A stretch of 64,000 bases of DNA from Paracentrotus lividus (taxonomy: Eukaryota > Echinodermata > Echinoidea > Camarodonta > Echinidae). Position numbers and translations under genes: made by a program. Positions 26,234 through 39,711 of this stretch are shown piece by piece. The first letter of the stretch is position 1. The number at the start of each line of letters is the position of its first letter. Below the pieces are notes generated by a model. The model was not told the origin of the DNA and did no database searches. It worked only from the letters and a program-made list of their open reading frames with translations. The stretch is from assembly GCA_940671915.1 (NCBI GenBank), contig CALNVZ010003429.1, forward strand, positions 24,980,815-25,044,814, written 5' to 3'.

Positions 26234-28274
26234 CTCCTCCTCCTCCTCCTCCTCCTCCTCCTTTATCCTTGGTCGTTATCTCTATTTACATGTTACCATC
26301 CCTCTTTATCCCCCCCTTTCATGCCTTACTTATTGTTTTCTCCCCCTCCCTCTCCCCCTAAATCGTTTTCTCATATTTTAAAATCTTTGTCCAGTTATAT
26401 TCGCCTCTGCCTAAACATAATATCATTTCTACCCCCTTCCTTCAATATCTCTCTGATGCAATCATGCCCACTGTCTCCCTCATCGTCCAAAGCTAATCAA
26501 ACGACATTACAATGACGTGAATGAAGACATTGATGAGCTCGAAAAGACAATTCTCCTTCTAATGTAAAAGAAGTACAAAAAGAAGCAATTTCATTTTATA
26601 AATAACTTCTCCCTTGAATACCTCAATCATCACGCTTAATTGCGTTCAGAATGAAACTGTGAACAGATCAATAAAAGAACGAAATTAGTTTTTCTCTCAA
26701 TTGAACCAAACTATATATAATACAGTAGCAGCAGCATACGTATGAATATTTCATGCATTCCCTTGCAGTTTTAATGACCCCAATTTTGGAAACGCTTCAT
26801 TTGAGGTTACCATGAATACAGTTGCTATGTCATGAACAAATATGATAAACCGTTATCAGTTTATGAGAATGAACATTTTTAAGAGCGAATGTGTAATTTC
26901 ATTCCGTGTACAGTGTAAAGTCAAGATTTCACTGACTGCAATAATGCAGTGTTCTGCAGATGAGTAAGAAATAAATAATTGATCAAATAAACGTCTTAAT
27001 ATAGTTCTAGAAAATAAATGCAAAAAAGAACACCCTCGCCCTCAAAAAAAAAAAAAGAAAAAAAAAGAAAAGAAATTAAATTAATAAATCGATTTGAAAG
27101 ACAACGCACTGAGAGGGGAAATGAAAGATGGCTCTCTCTCTCTTTGCAATCCCAACATTTCTCAAGAAAAAAAAAACAAACATAGGCCTACTACATAATT
27201 ATAACAACTTGCCGACAAAATCGATTTATTTGTGATCGATCACCAGACATAGTTAAAGAGCACACTGCATAATTTTCTGTATTAATGCATTATTGTGTAT
27301 TATTTTCTTAACTAGTGTACCAATAAGAAAATGAAAATGAATAATACTTTTCTTCCTGCTAGAAATTCCTCGGATGCCAAAGCACATTATTATAGCATGT
27401 TAAAAACTATGACTTTTTGTTTAAAATTCGTTAAAGAGAAGTGTATAAAATAAGACTAACAGATACCTATAATATTATGAAGGGAGCAGCATATTCAAAC
27501 TCGCCTTTCTCATGTGGCAACTCCCTGGGTTCTTTTGTCAGAAAAATAACAGTAATAATAATATTAAAAAATAATATTCAGTTTTATACTATATAATATC
27601 AAACAACGATCCGCAATTAGCTTTTTGATTATTACCAGGCACAAATCAAGCTATGCTCTTTAGGTTTGACTACGGCCCCCATGCGATGTTTCATCTCAAT
27701 ACGAAATTGAAATTTAATGTTCATTTCTTTCCCGCTCTCTTATATCGAGCCAATAAAATTTTTTCATTGCTTTTCAATCTTGACTCATCTTGCTCATCAT
27801 TTCTGAACCTATTTCTATGAAATATTAATCAACTTTCCTTGTGGATGATAATGCAATGTCCCAGTGAAAATACGACTCTTCAATATTGCCATTGAGATAT
27901 TTGGCAGGAGAATAATATTGTGAGAAACTCAGTACAGATCGGATACATTTTAATGGGTCATAGATGCAAATGCTTACAATATCACGGCTGCACGAAACAA
28001 GGGAAACATTGAATAGTGTTGTGTCCATGACAAATGACATGATTATTGATTATTATATTCTGAAGTTATTTTTATTTCTTTTCCACGCAATATCGATTTA
28101 AACCTTTTAGTGGTTAGATGAATGCTCAAGTGAGTGTGTCCCAGAAAGAATATGCGTCTTTCGAAGGCAACATTGGCGACCCAAGTCATAACATTTTATT
28201 CTGAAAAGAAATTACTCAGCCAAAAAAAACGCACAAAAACATCAACAACAACAACAACAACAAACAAACCAACA

Positions 28275-28318
<44 letters not shown>

Positions 28319-29589
28319 AGACATATATCGTACTATTAAACGACCGACACAGAACCACAAAACTTATGTTATACAAGAATTCACTGACCTTATTATATAT
28401 ATACAAGAAAATAACGACATCAATTCTGACATCTGAAATGCAGATTATGTGTTATAATTATTATCTACTTATGTTATTTTAGAATCTTCATGATGAATTA
28501 AAAGCGGACCTGAGTGAACAGTACAGAAAAGCAGTCAGTGGTCTTCTTGAAGAACCCTTCCTTTATCTTGCAAAACATGTCAGACAAACTTTAAAGGTAG
28601 GTTCAAGCGAAAGTTCACCCCGGAATTTATCCTTTTTTAAGGCACCTATAGGTCACAATGAACAAAGATATCATTGAAAGTTTGAAGAAAATCCATCAAA
28701 AGGCAAGAAAGTTGTGAGTAAGTTAACTAAATAATTTTGATTATGCGACTTCCCTTGCGAGCTGTTCTCCTTCATGCTGTGTAAATTCCATAACCATTTC
28801 ATCGGTTGTGCATTATTTTGAATATCCTCAAATCCACATTTTTTTTTTTGTTTTTTTGTTAACATGCATTTATGATATAGATCGATAATATGGAAACAGT
28901 ACTGTAAGGAAAAGACAAATTTTTTTTGGAATTTACAGTGTGACAATAAGCAATTTATGGGAGAGCAGCTCTCATCCTTCATATGAAACTGAAGTGACGG
29001 TATATTCTGCAGATAAATAGGAACACAATATTTCTAATTAAAGTTTAGTAAACCAATGTTTCATATACTGTGTGATAACTGTTCAATTTTCAGCTATACA
29101 CATGGTTTCTTTATAAACCAGTTATAAAACACCTTTTTCCAACGACGCATGTATACAAACATAGACAAGGGTTATCACATTAAATAATAATACATGATAA
29201 ACATGACTGTAACTGTTAAATCGATGTGATTGTTGTTACAGAGTTCGGCACTCGCTCATAAAGATGTACCTTTACTCGAGATATTATACCCGCTTGAACC
29301 ACAGGTAAGTACTACACTCTTAAAAGAGTGAAATACCAACTCTTCATTAGAGTGATACCCTAGTTCAGTTTGTTTAAGGTAGCATTTTTTATCTTGTATA
29401 CTCAGTGACACAGGAAAGATTAGAACCTTCACCACAATCAAAGACTGAAAATATATACTTTAAGTCAGAAAAATATATGCTTACGGTCGTGAACGATATT
29501 CCCTTTTTTTATGTTCCGTTTTCGTGTTTTTTGTTTTGTTTTTGTTTTTGTTTGATTTTCCTGCTTCATACCAACACGAACGAAGAGAA

Positions 29590-29654
<65 letters not shown>

Positions 29655-32600
29655 AGAGAGGGCGGGGGCGGTTTGGTGGGAGGGGCAGATGAGGAATTAA
29701 GATATGGAGCACACAGATATACAAAGATATACATGTAGATGGGGACGGTTGTATATTATAGGAAAAGAGCTTAAAGGATGGAGAGAAATGTGTTATTGTA
29801 GTATGAGGAGAGACAGGAATGGAGAAAGAAAAAGAAAGGCATAAAGAAAGTGAGAAAGGGAGAGGGAGGATTGTTAGATGAAGGAACGATCTCGGGATAA
29901 GTCAAGCTGAAGAAGTCAAGATATTGACACAGGCCAGTTGTTCAAAGTCTGACGATACTCAAAACACTTCGACTAGATGACGTCATACATTCCCAGGTTA
30001 CCACTCGATCAGCACCCCCAACTATACATGAATAATGTGAAATATCATAATAAGCATTGGCAGATCCAGGATCAGAAAAAGAGAGGGCAGGGTCCTCCAG
30101 CCCCCTCCCCACTTTTTTTCTTCCAGAAATCGTGTATTAAAAACTAAAAAAAAATAAAAAATGACCATCTACTGGTGATTTTTTTTTTAGCCTGTTCGGG
30201 CGGCAGGCCCTAAAGGGGGATCCGTCTAAATTTCCCGATTTTGATGACAGTCATTGAATGGTTTTCACATTGATCTGGGCCCCGTAACACAAAGGTTTGC
30301 GATCAATTGCAAATTTGGAAGAACTACTGTGATTGGTTGCTGGTCAGTGTTTCGAGCAAAAACAAGTGAAACAACGATTTTGATTGGCTCCCGCCATTTT
30401 GCGATTGATTGCAAACCTTTGTGTCTGCAACTGGTAGGCCTAATGGCAAATGACACCGAATCAATTGACATAATACAAATAGGAAGAAATGTTGATTTGT
30501 TCAAATTCTTTAGATTTTAAAATGAGAAAAATCCCTTGAAATTCACAGAATATTATCAAATTTCATCATATAATTACTTTCCATTTTCTTTTTTCTTTTT
30601 TTTTTTCTATACAGGAGGTAGATGCAATTGCACAGGCTTACAAAGAAGGTACAGAACATTAATTGTTTTAGTTGTGTAATGTGTATGCTTGGATATTTCG
30701 ATTAAAGGGGTACGATCATATGAAATTTGCGATGGAGTGACTCCTATTTAATTTTAAAGAAACTACGTCTTTTCTCCCAAAGAAAAGTAATCCATATAAT
30801 TTTTTTATGGTCTCAAAAATGTAATAATGAAAAAAGAAAAAAAAAATGAAATAATCAAAACAATTATTTAAATACATAAATAATAGTACTGTTATGATCT
30901 CATTAACCGTTCGCGTGCTTCTCTAACTCCTTCTTTGTCATCATTTTCTGTTTTCATTTTGTTTTATAGAATATAATCAGGATCTGGAGGAGGAGATTGA
31001 GAAGCAAATAAGCGGTGTTTTTAAGGATATACTTATTCGCCTTGTTACCGTAAGTTGACGATTTAGTTTTTTATCTTGGTAATTATGTTCTTATTATGAT
31101 CATCAACATCATCACCATCATCATCATTATCATCATCATCATTATCATCACCATCATCATCATCATCACCATCATCATCATCATTACCACTAGAGTAACT
31201 AGCACCTTTTCCTAGACTAATTAAAGAAGTATTATGTACATGCAAAGACTAAGTTTATCTCAATAAAAATATTCCAAATATTCTGAAGTACTTGTAGGCC
31301 ATCATATTTCAATGAGATATGTATTATATTCATAACAATTATGCTCATACAGATGATATAAAATAATGTGTATCCTCCAAATTTGCATCTATTTAGGGGA
31401 AACGGAGTACGCAGCGAAAAGTGAATGTCCCACAGCGAGTCAAGGATCTAGAATACCTCAGGAGTGTAAGTTAAAATGGATATAAATTAAGTATGACATA
31501 AAGAACGACAGGACAATGATGAAACAGACATAAAATTACGCCCCCCCCCCCCTCGAATTTGAACAAAATTAGGCCACGATTGAACTGGAGAATATAAAGA
31601 GACTGAAAACAAAGAAACACTTTCAAATCGGGGAAATATTCAATTTTTGGTATTATTTCAGTCCTATATGTGTTTAATTATCATGTGTAAGGCAAACTTC
31701 TTGATAAAAAAATATGATGTAAGTTATGATACGACGACAAAATTATGCAAGGGGGTATTCCATTGACAAACATCCTCAATATTACTTAGCTCGTCTTTGA
31801 GGGTTCTTAGATGGAACGTTATCATTTTGAGAATAGATTAATTATCTTCGGACAATGCCAAATCCATTACAATGCCGACGTAAGATTTAAAATGAAATTG
31901 ATATTATAGGCTCTCCCATGTATTGGTTGTTGTTTGTGGAAAATGAAATGTGTTAAATTTGTTTGGACTATTCCCATACATTAAATTGTCTGTAAAAACT
32001 GAAGTTTATGCCAAATGTTTAGGCTCTCCCCGTGCATTCATCGTTCCTGTGATGCTTCACTGACTTGTGTGTTATCGTTGTATTGGTTGTATTGGTATAT
32101 TACATTTAATGAAAATTAGATAAATACCAAAACAAAATCTTTATGTCAATATTTTCTTCAGAATACTGAAGAGCGTCTGCAATCAGCTGATGATGACGTC
32201 ATCAGAATCTTCGGTCACTCCAGTTTACCGCAACTGTCTTCCATATTCCTCAATTTCGACAAGGTATTTTACTATTTACTCATGTATCATTTTTGCTTTA
32301 TACAATGATGGCCCCTGGAAAAGGCCTAAATTATTCATAAAGTAAAACATTGACCATAAAGCCTCGAATATTGATTTAGTTTTAAATCAAGTATAGGCCC
32401 GAATTGCATTGCAGCCTTTTAAACGTATTTATTTCAAATTAGAATAGTATTAAACTTCAATGATTAGAATGATTAGTAAAAACTTAGCCCTCATCCCATT
32501 GGGCTTCACCCAGTAGCGGACGCAGCCAGATTTCATACAATGGATTTATCGGGCCCATGCGTAAACATAAAAGAGCTGCTTTTGTCCCCCGACAATTGGG

Positions 32601-35600
32601 CCCCCGAAATGCATTCAATTCGATTTTCTTGGATCCGCGCCTGTCACCCCACCCCCCAATTGGATTAGGGTATAGTTTTTGCCAGGGTAGATGTTGCTTG
32701 AGTTGGGGGTGGGTGACTATAATGATAATAATACTAGCACATCACCAAACACATAGGCAAAGTAAGAACTTGCTTTATATGTAGACGGCCTAATTGTTTA
32801 GTAAACATTTTGTAAAAAAAAAAAAAACCCTCATAACAACCAACAGCAGAAACAAAACAAAACAACAGAAAAGAAAAAAATATATCCATGAGAGCAATAA
32901 TTTTTTGACAATGCTGATAGCGACAGAATATGTCACACAATCCAAAAAATTGATAAGCATACACTTTGTATCAATATTCTTTTAGTCTCTTGCTGGCCAT
33001 ATAAAAAAGGGGGAAAAGCAAAACAAAATGAAAAAAAAAGAAGAAGAAAGAAGTGTTTTAGAGAGAATTATCGCTAGTGCTGAACTCACAGACTCTGAAA
33101 CGAGGAATTGAAAAATAGCAATAACTTATTGATAAGGCTAAGAGCATTCGACCCAACATCAAGGAAGGCATAATTTACCACCAACTGAATATTTTACACG
33201 CACAAACCTGAATATTTGATAGCGATGCATCTTGCACCATTGTTCTCTTTGTCTTGTTGGAGAAACGTAAAATCAGAAGAGAAAGAAAGAACCCGTATTT
33301 TTAGAAAGAAACCTTCTTCCGCTGAACTCGCAGATACAATTAGCGAAAATAAATGGTGTCTGCTAGAAAAAATCAAAACTATTTCCTTTCATGTCCAGCG
33401 ATCAATCATGAAATCTTGACATTAGTGATGCGAAATCCTTCAACCATGTCCATTAAAAAATAATAATAAAAAGAAAAGAAAAAGAGAGAGAAAGAGAGTG
33501 TCAAAAAAAATCTCTAGTTGATAAATTATAATGTACCATATTATTAGTGTGAACCATCATCTTGCTCAGATGACAGAAGCTCAGGGCCCGGGTTCCATAA
33601 AAGCATGGAATTTAAGCATTTTGCTTATCTCCTTAAAGGAGAATTGTCCCTTTGTAGATAGTTGGCTTACTGTGGATGCAGAAAAATCAAATAAGCACAT
33701 TAGTGAAGATTTGGTGAAAATCGGATAAATGATAAGAAAGTTATGAGTATTTGAATATTGAGATCTCTAATGACATAGGAAATCTCCCATTGGCAACCCG
33801 GTCACCATTTGTGATGTCACAAAGGGAGAACTCCCCATATGATGTGCATAAAAAGTATTCAAAATGTCTCTTTATTTTCATTCTAATGATAGAACAGCTT
33901 TTCTTTTCATGATATATTATGACTTTCATATATTTATAGTCATCACATGAAAAGATTCTTTATTCTCCCTTTAGAATCAAGAAAAAAAGAGGATTTTAGT
34001 ACAATGTGTACAAAAGATATGGGAAAGATCTCCCTGCATTACATCACACATCATGGTCGCGTTGCCAATTGGAAGATCTCCATATCATAAGTGATCTCAA
34101 AATCTAAAAATTCATGTCTCTCTTATTCATGGCCTGATTTTTCTGAAACTTTCCCAATATGTTTTTGGGGTTTGTCTCCATTCACTGAAGCTAAATTTCT
34201 CTGAGGAGATAATTCCCCTTTAAAACGCGTATTCCATAAATACGCCTTACTAAGAATTCTGTCCTAGCCGATTTTTGGCAGTGACGCATAAATTCTTAGA
34301 TTTTTGCTAAGTCAAAAGTCTTAAATGGAATTGAGCCTTCAAATCGCACATAACAAATGAGAATTTTGTCCTAACTTTAAGCCTACTACCTAGTGGCTTA
34401 ACTTTAATGTTGATTATATGGCAAGCTCATTTGAGACCACAAAAATAAAAATGACGATATTAATAAAATTCTGACTTTTGCTTGATACTTTCTGACCTCA
34501 GACAAAGTGTTTAACGTGTTTGGTATAAAGGCTAAGAATTTTTTTTTCTTGGACAAAATCTTAGAAAAATACAATGATATAGACTTAAGACAAATTGCTT
34601 AAGTATAGTTTATGGAATACGGGCCCAGAGCTTTATTTCGGAAGAAAGATAAAGATTAGTGTCAGGGAGTCGATCTTTTTAAAGCACATACATAGTTCAC
34701 AATCATGCATATTGTCGAGTCTAGATCTAGAAATTAGAAAATTGATAATTGTATATGAGCAATTGCTCGATTGATTGCAGAGCAATGAATAATTGGTGAC
34801 GGAGAAATATGTGGTACAATTAAGCACAACCAATGCTTGCTCAGTATCATTACTGTCATGACTGTGTAACTAATGAGGGATACTGTTCTGTTGCTATGGT
34901 TACAGGCAGGAGGTTGCACGCTCCAAGAGTTCATCAAGAACAGTGACATGGAACCTCACAATAAGGATGGATTCAGCGTCATGGGTAAGAACAATGGGGT
35001 AGATTGAAGATAGAAGAAGAAGAGAGAGGGAGAGAGAGAGAGAGAGAAAGAAAGAGATATAGAGACAGACAGACAGACAGACAGAGACAGAGAGAGACAG
35101 AGAGAGAGGGGGTGGGGTGGGAGGGAGGGTGCATCGGGGTACAAAATAGAGATGAAAGAGAAAGGAGCGAGGGGCAAAGAACGAGGGTGAGAGGGATAAA
35201 GATGGAGAAAGAACAATAGTGAGGTTCTGAGAGAGACTGAAAAAGGACTAGAAGGGTGGGAGACAGGGGGAATGAGAGAAAGAAAATGAAGTATAAAAAG
35301 AAGAGAGTATAAGAAAACGAAGAAGAAGAAGAAGAAAAATGATAAGAAGAAGAAGAAGAAGGAGAAGAAGAAGAAGGAGGAGGAGGAGAAGAAGAAGAAG
35401 AAGAAGAAAACGACTAAAGAGTAAATGGAGATCACATTACCCATCCCATATGAGAACAAAAATTACAGCTTAGCAAAAAAAAAATATAAAGAAATAAAAG
35501 GAAAATAAAAACAAGAAAGAAAAGAAGGAGAGAAAAAAATGTGAAGCCTCTAAAATCGACACGATTACGAACTTGTCGAAAAATTAACTTTTTTCTTACA

Positions 35601-36841
35601 GTTTAGTTCAGTTCAGTTTACTTTCCAACTTTACAAACATACATTGTATAAAAAGATTTCGAGCACATACTGTTTAAACATTCATGAAAAGTTGCCCCTC
35701 CTCAATGACATTTTTTTTTTAAATGTAATAATTCAACCTTTGTACGTACGTTTCTATCTTCACTCAGTATACTATTCCCCTATCTTCTTTTGAACGCAGT
35801 AAAGAGTGTGTATAATCGGACAGGCTTCTATGCTGACCAGCTTCATATGGCTATCAAAGAAATAGGCTCAGGGAATGATGATAAACTGATGAGGATTGTC
35901 ATCTCAAGATCAGAGGTAGGCCTATTTTTATTTATTTGACATCGCAACATGAAAAAATATATATTTACACGTCCCCGTATCAGGGTAACTACCAGTGGGT
36001 GGTGTTTCACGAATGACTTTACGAAAGACTGGAATATGTTCTTAGTTGATTTGTGATATACATACTTTATTATTCAACGCAAGAACTGATCACCAGTCGT
36101 GCGTATAAAAGTCATTCGTAACTTACGATGCAGCTCAGGACAATTACCCCCAGAAATAGGGTTAGTGTTCGGTGTAGAGTCAGGAGGCAATTTCTCAATG
36201 CCTGGTAGATGCCCGGGGGTAAATTTCCTGGAGTCGTAGGCCCCTGTAACAAAAATAATAATGAAGTAATGCGGCGGTCACAACAGGCAGTAGGCACGTG
36301 CATGCAAAGCAGCTTGCCTGGAATACAGCTTGGCCCGTAGCCGTCGCTGGGCGCTAATTTTTATGTTTGCGATTCCTACTTTTTGTTTTTTTTTTTCTTC
36401 TGATAGGATGTGCTTGTATGTTGTAACTGCAACGTGCGTGCCTGAAAAAGTGCTGTCGGCATAGAATTATTCTCCGAAGTCTGCTGTGGAGAGATGTACG
36501 ATGAACTTAAAACCTGTTTTAACCAAGTGACCACGTTTGGTTTCACAAATTGAAGTCGTTCATTTACACTTTTTCTATCTTTAACCTTATTTTGTTGTAC
36601 TTCTTAGATCTCTCTCCCCCCCCCCCACATTTGGAAAACAAAGTAAAAAATGTTGTTGTTCATCGGTTAGATAATTCCTGATGATGGTTCTTCAAATCAT
36701 TTCAATTTTATTTTCCAGATCGACTTAGAAAACATCAAGGACTTCTTCCAAAGTGCATACAGTCACACACTCACCGATTTCGTTTATGACGACACGAGTG
36801 GAGACTACAGAAACCTGCTGCTGCGATTGGTCGGCATGTAG
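24567..36841 (+). CDS. Divergent annexin family protein (12 coding exons, 5' end not found)
   Basis: Annexins are cytosolic proteins that bind acidic phospholipid membranes, usually through calcium, using four repeats of about 70 residues. I assembled exons 24567-24653, 25451-25520, 26045-26139, 28483-28596, 29242-29304, 30615-30648, 30970-31049, 31397-31465, 32162-32263, 34906-34984, 35800-35915 and 36719-36841. All have AG/GT borders and join in frame to 343 codons plus a TAG stop, close to the family's usual length. Residues 1-29 form a tail, repeat 1 is about 30-122, repeat 2 about 123-181, repeat 3 about 205-265 and repeat 4 about 265-343. Repeat 4 is diagnostic: IVISRSEIDLENIKDFF, then DDTSGDYRNLLL. 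Repeats 1-3 lack the KGxGT calcium loop (repeat 1 reads KAFKSADDK); repeat 4 keeps GSGND plus the downstream acidic residue. The initiator Met lies in an upstream exon I could not fix. The gene faces RMC1 tail to tail. The family is certain; the paralogue is not assigned. Confidence 0.94.
26181..26262. repeat. (CT)n-(CTC)n microsatellite in an annexin intron
   Basis: A CT run followed by about ten CTC units, 42 bases after the donor of the 26045-26139 exon. It gives spurious Ser/Leu ORFs. Confidence 0.95.
28277..28317. repeat. Poly-A run (41 A) in an annexin intron
   Basis: Preceded by an (AAC)n stretch; possibly the tail of a retroposed sequence. Confidence 0.9.
29592..29650. repeat. (GA)n microsatellite in an annexin intron
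   Basis: An almost uninterrupted GA run of about 57 bases. Confidence 0.95.
30276..30442. mobile_element. MITE with GGGCCCCGTAACACAAAG end (copy 1)
   Basis: GGTTTGCGATCAATTGCAAA at the left faces TTTTGCGATTGATTGCAAACC at the right, with GTGATTGGTTGCT and TTTTGATTGGCT between. The right terminus is degraded. The related copy at 40001 shares GATCAATTGCAAATTTG and ATTGGTT. Confidence 0.7.
31096..31190. repeat. (ATC)n microsatellite in an annexin intron
   Basis: Interrupted ATC/ACC trinucleotides. The minus strand reads as an Asp-rich artefact ORF. Confidence 0.95.
33584..34626. mobile_element. GGGCCCG...TTCCATAAA TIR element carrying a nested insertion
   Basis: GGGCCCGGGTTCCATAAA at the left is mirrored by TTTATGGAATACGGGCCC at the right. 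Without the nested 591 bp insertion the host element is about 450 bp. It lies in the intron before the annexin exon at 34906. Confidence 0.8.
33633..34223. mobile_element. Nested TTAA-flanked element (piggyBac/Kolobok-type target site)
   Basis: TTAA|AGGAGAATTGTCCC at the left and GATAATTCCCCT|TTAA at the right. TTAA duplications are typical of the piggyBac and Kolobok superfamilies. The interior has repeated TGATGTCAC-like and AAGATCTCC motifs in opposed orientation. No transposase ORF is visible. Confidence 0.7.
35008..35410. repeat. Long purine tract (GA, CAGA, GAA) in an annexin intron
   Basis: About 400 bases of purine-rich sequence start 24 bases after the donor at 34984. GA gives way to CAGA and then to GAA/GGA trinucleotides. 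A homopurine-homopyrimidine tract of this length can form triplex DNA. Confidence 0.9.
36001..36128. mobile_element. MITE, GGTGTTTCACGAATGAC family (copy 1)
   Basis: Shares TTTACGAAAGACTGGAATATG and GAACTGATCACCAGTC with the copy at 48303-48440. The inverted edges are partly decayed. Confidence 0.65.
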
Positions 36842-37396
36842 ACTACGTAGTGATGACGTCATTCTTAAAGGAGCATTAACCCCGGCCTCATGAACAACTA
36901 ATGTCATTTCAGATGCAGTCAGCTCAAACATTCACGTTTTTGTTCTATATCTGCTTCCACTTTGTCGGACAGTGTACGAATAGTTGTATTTCTACGTCTG
37001 CCATAATTTCTCTATAAATTAATCTGTGATTAGCTTCCTTTCATTCTTGGTTTATTGATCTGGCTATCTAGCTGTTTGTATGTTCACTTTTAATAGGTAG
37101 CGTTTTGTTTCTGTCTGCACTGATAAAGCCCACCGAAAGCATCACAATAATCATTATCTTACAGATATTAAAGACTCTTCGTTATTAATATTTCAATTTG
37201 TATTTTGACGTCTAGACATGTCAAATTATCAAAGATGATTCCTGCTTTTAAAACCATCCAAAATTTAAACTTTTGTTTTCAGTTACACATTTTCGTCAAC
37301 AGTTTTGTTATTGTTGTTGTTGTTGGGGGGGGGGGTAATTTGTTGCCAGCATTTAACAAATTAAAATCGTGGTAGAATTGCCCCTTTGCTTAGATA

Positions 37397-37402
37397 AATA
37401 AA
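37397..37402 (+). terminator. Candidate polyadenylation signal of the annexin gene
   Basis: An AATAAA hexamer lies about 555 bases after the annexin stop codon. Another AATAAA at 39203-39208 would give a much longer 3' UTR. Neither is confirmed, and the region is AT-rich, so chance matches are likely. Confidence 0.3.
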
Positions 37403-38568
37403 AATGGACTAATTTAATAAACGATTATACGATTGCGTAACTGAAAGTAATAACTTGCTAGTTGTCATTTAGAATAACCAATCGGCAAGTCAATCAATTA
37501 TTCAACCAACCATGTTATTGAATTAAACAATCAATCATTCATGGCATTAATAATCAACTAATCATTCAATCGCCCATCCAATCATTTAGACAATCGATCA
37601 CAAACGGCCAATCAATCAGCCAATTATTCAAATACTAGTTACCAATCGATCATTCATGAAATCATCAACAAATCAGTCGGGAAATCAATTAATCCACCAA
37701 TAAGTTATCATTTGACCGGCCTCTCAGTCAAACCTTATCTGACACTGTTGCAAACAAAAGAAATAGAACGATATAACTCTGGCTGAATCTTGTAAATAAG
37801 CATAATCATTTTAATATATAATATTTACAGAACCATAACTATGTATTTATTTATATGTAATTCATACAAACTAAGTCTCTCAGTTTGCCTTTTTATTATA
37901 ACCCTCCACAAAATTGTAATGAAAGTGTGGTAATATTTTGTAATACATTTCTAAAAATTCAGACATTTATGTAGTCATGATTCCTAAAGCAAATTTGAAT
38001 GATATTGATATTGTTGTAATATTTTGTAATACATTTCCAATTTGAGGATTTGAACTCACTTACATTATGACGATGGAATGAATTTGTTTAAATTGTGATG
38101 TAACTCAAACCCTTTTTGCAGTATTCCCTCAAACTGCAATCATTAGCAATAAGTAATGACAGTTTTGGATGGACCACATTTTATCTTACAACTGAAATAG
38201 AAATGGATATAGAGAATGATGCTTTGTAGCTACTGATGTACAAATACAGGTTTAAAGGGTATTTTCTGATGTTATTGTATATTTCTCTATTATATGACCA
38301 AGATGTCAGCCTCAGAGTTCAAATTGGGCCAACTTTATGTATTTCCGAAACTAATTGACTTTCGATTTTAGCAAGGATCTTGTTAGAAAAGGAAAAAGCA
38401 CTTGTTCTCTCCTTTGACTCTATCCTCGACAATGCCAAGTTACGCGCACTTGCTAGTCTGCCTGTCGGCCAGAGTAGTATTTCACGAAACTGTTGTAAGT
38501 ACAAGTTTTCTGAGAAACTTGTGTTGTGAAATATGTCACATTTGCTTCATGATATATTTTGTCAGAGA

Positions 38569-38672
38569 TGAAGGGTTAGGGTTGCATTAGGGTTTTATGT
38601 TGGGTTTAGCGTAGGGTAAAGTGTTAAGTCCAAGATTTAAAATGTCCATTTGATTACTGCATGGAATTTTAC
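38569..38672 (+). repeat. Dispersed GGGTTAGGGTT repeat (copy 2)
   Basis: Matches copy 1 (3118) through AGGGTTTTATGTTGGGTTTA, AAGTCCAAG and a following TTTGATTACTGCATGGAATT segment that is also present at 51758. Confidence 0.6.
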
Positions 38673-39271
38673 AACTAAGCAATTGCCGTCAGAGTGATGC
38701 AAAGGAAAAGTTCTAAAATGAAGACACTTTTTAACAGGATGAATTTGTACTTGTGACACTTTTAGCAAATTCGGCCTCGGGTCTTACATGTATAACAACA
38801 ATTAAAATTATTTCACTGTATCATAAAGACTACTAAATCACAAACTCATGGGTCATAAATAGTGTTTACATGAAAAATAAATAATAAAAAAAAAACTTTT
38901 ATAGGCATTCTATCCCTGGTTCTAGACAGCACCTTTCATAGTTTAGAAATTCTTTTTTTTTATTTCAAATAATTGTAAATAGACAAGGGAACTTTTTAAA
39001 AACAAAAACGATCAAATTACTTCAATGAATTGAGATGCAAAGTTGTTTAGTGTTGTTTTCTTCACGATTTTGTATATGAATGCTGTTCTATGCTGAATTG
39101 TTTTGTTTGTGGATCTTTCTGTGGAGTAGTTTTGAATGACTTGTATCTGCAGATTTTACATGGATTGTGGTATAAATTACACTCATTTGATATTTCTTCA
39201 GGAATAAAAGCTGGTCTGTCCTTGTCTTTATTTCATATTTGACTTGATGATATTCATTTGATATAATTTCA

Positions 39272-39460
39272 GGGCCCTGTTGCTGAAAACTTTTATGTAT
39301 CGTGACATGAATTTATGACATGATAGAGGAGCTATGTCCTGACTTTATAAAATGATTTCTGATATAAAGTTTCTAGCAAAGGGTTTATGTCATGATAATG
39401 GGGTTTATGGCACGATATGTTACTTTAATCATGACATAAAAGCTTCTAGCAACATGGCCC
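39272..39460. mobile_element. 189 bp MITE (GGGCCCTGTTGCT ends)
   Basis: GGGCCCTGTTGCTGAAAACT at the left faces CTTCTAGCAACATGGCCC at the right, with repeated TTATGACATGAT motifs inside. No ORF. Confidence 0.75.
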
Positions 39461-39711
39461 ATGAATTATAACAGAATTTACTGTATAACATTTCTATTGA
39501 ACATAAATTACTATTGCACAATATCATCTCAGATATAAACATCTTTAGATTTGACAGGAGGTTGAAACTCTTGATGATTCTGATATAACAAAACATCTGA
39601 TATAATAAGCTATATCTCCAGGCAAAATAAAATCAATTTGTTTTGATTTGTATCATTTCTTTACTGGCAAACAAGCACAATTTTTTTAAAGGCTTTCTTC
39701 TCTCTTGTTAT

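Noticed and set aside
34956-35459. 167-codon minus ORF, the longest open frame in the window
   Set aside because: Phe/Ser/Leu-rich translation of the homopurine tract and antisense to an annexin intron; not a gene.
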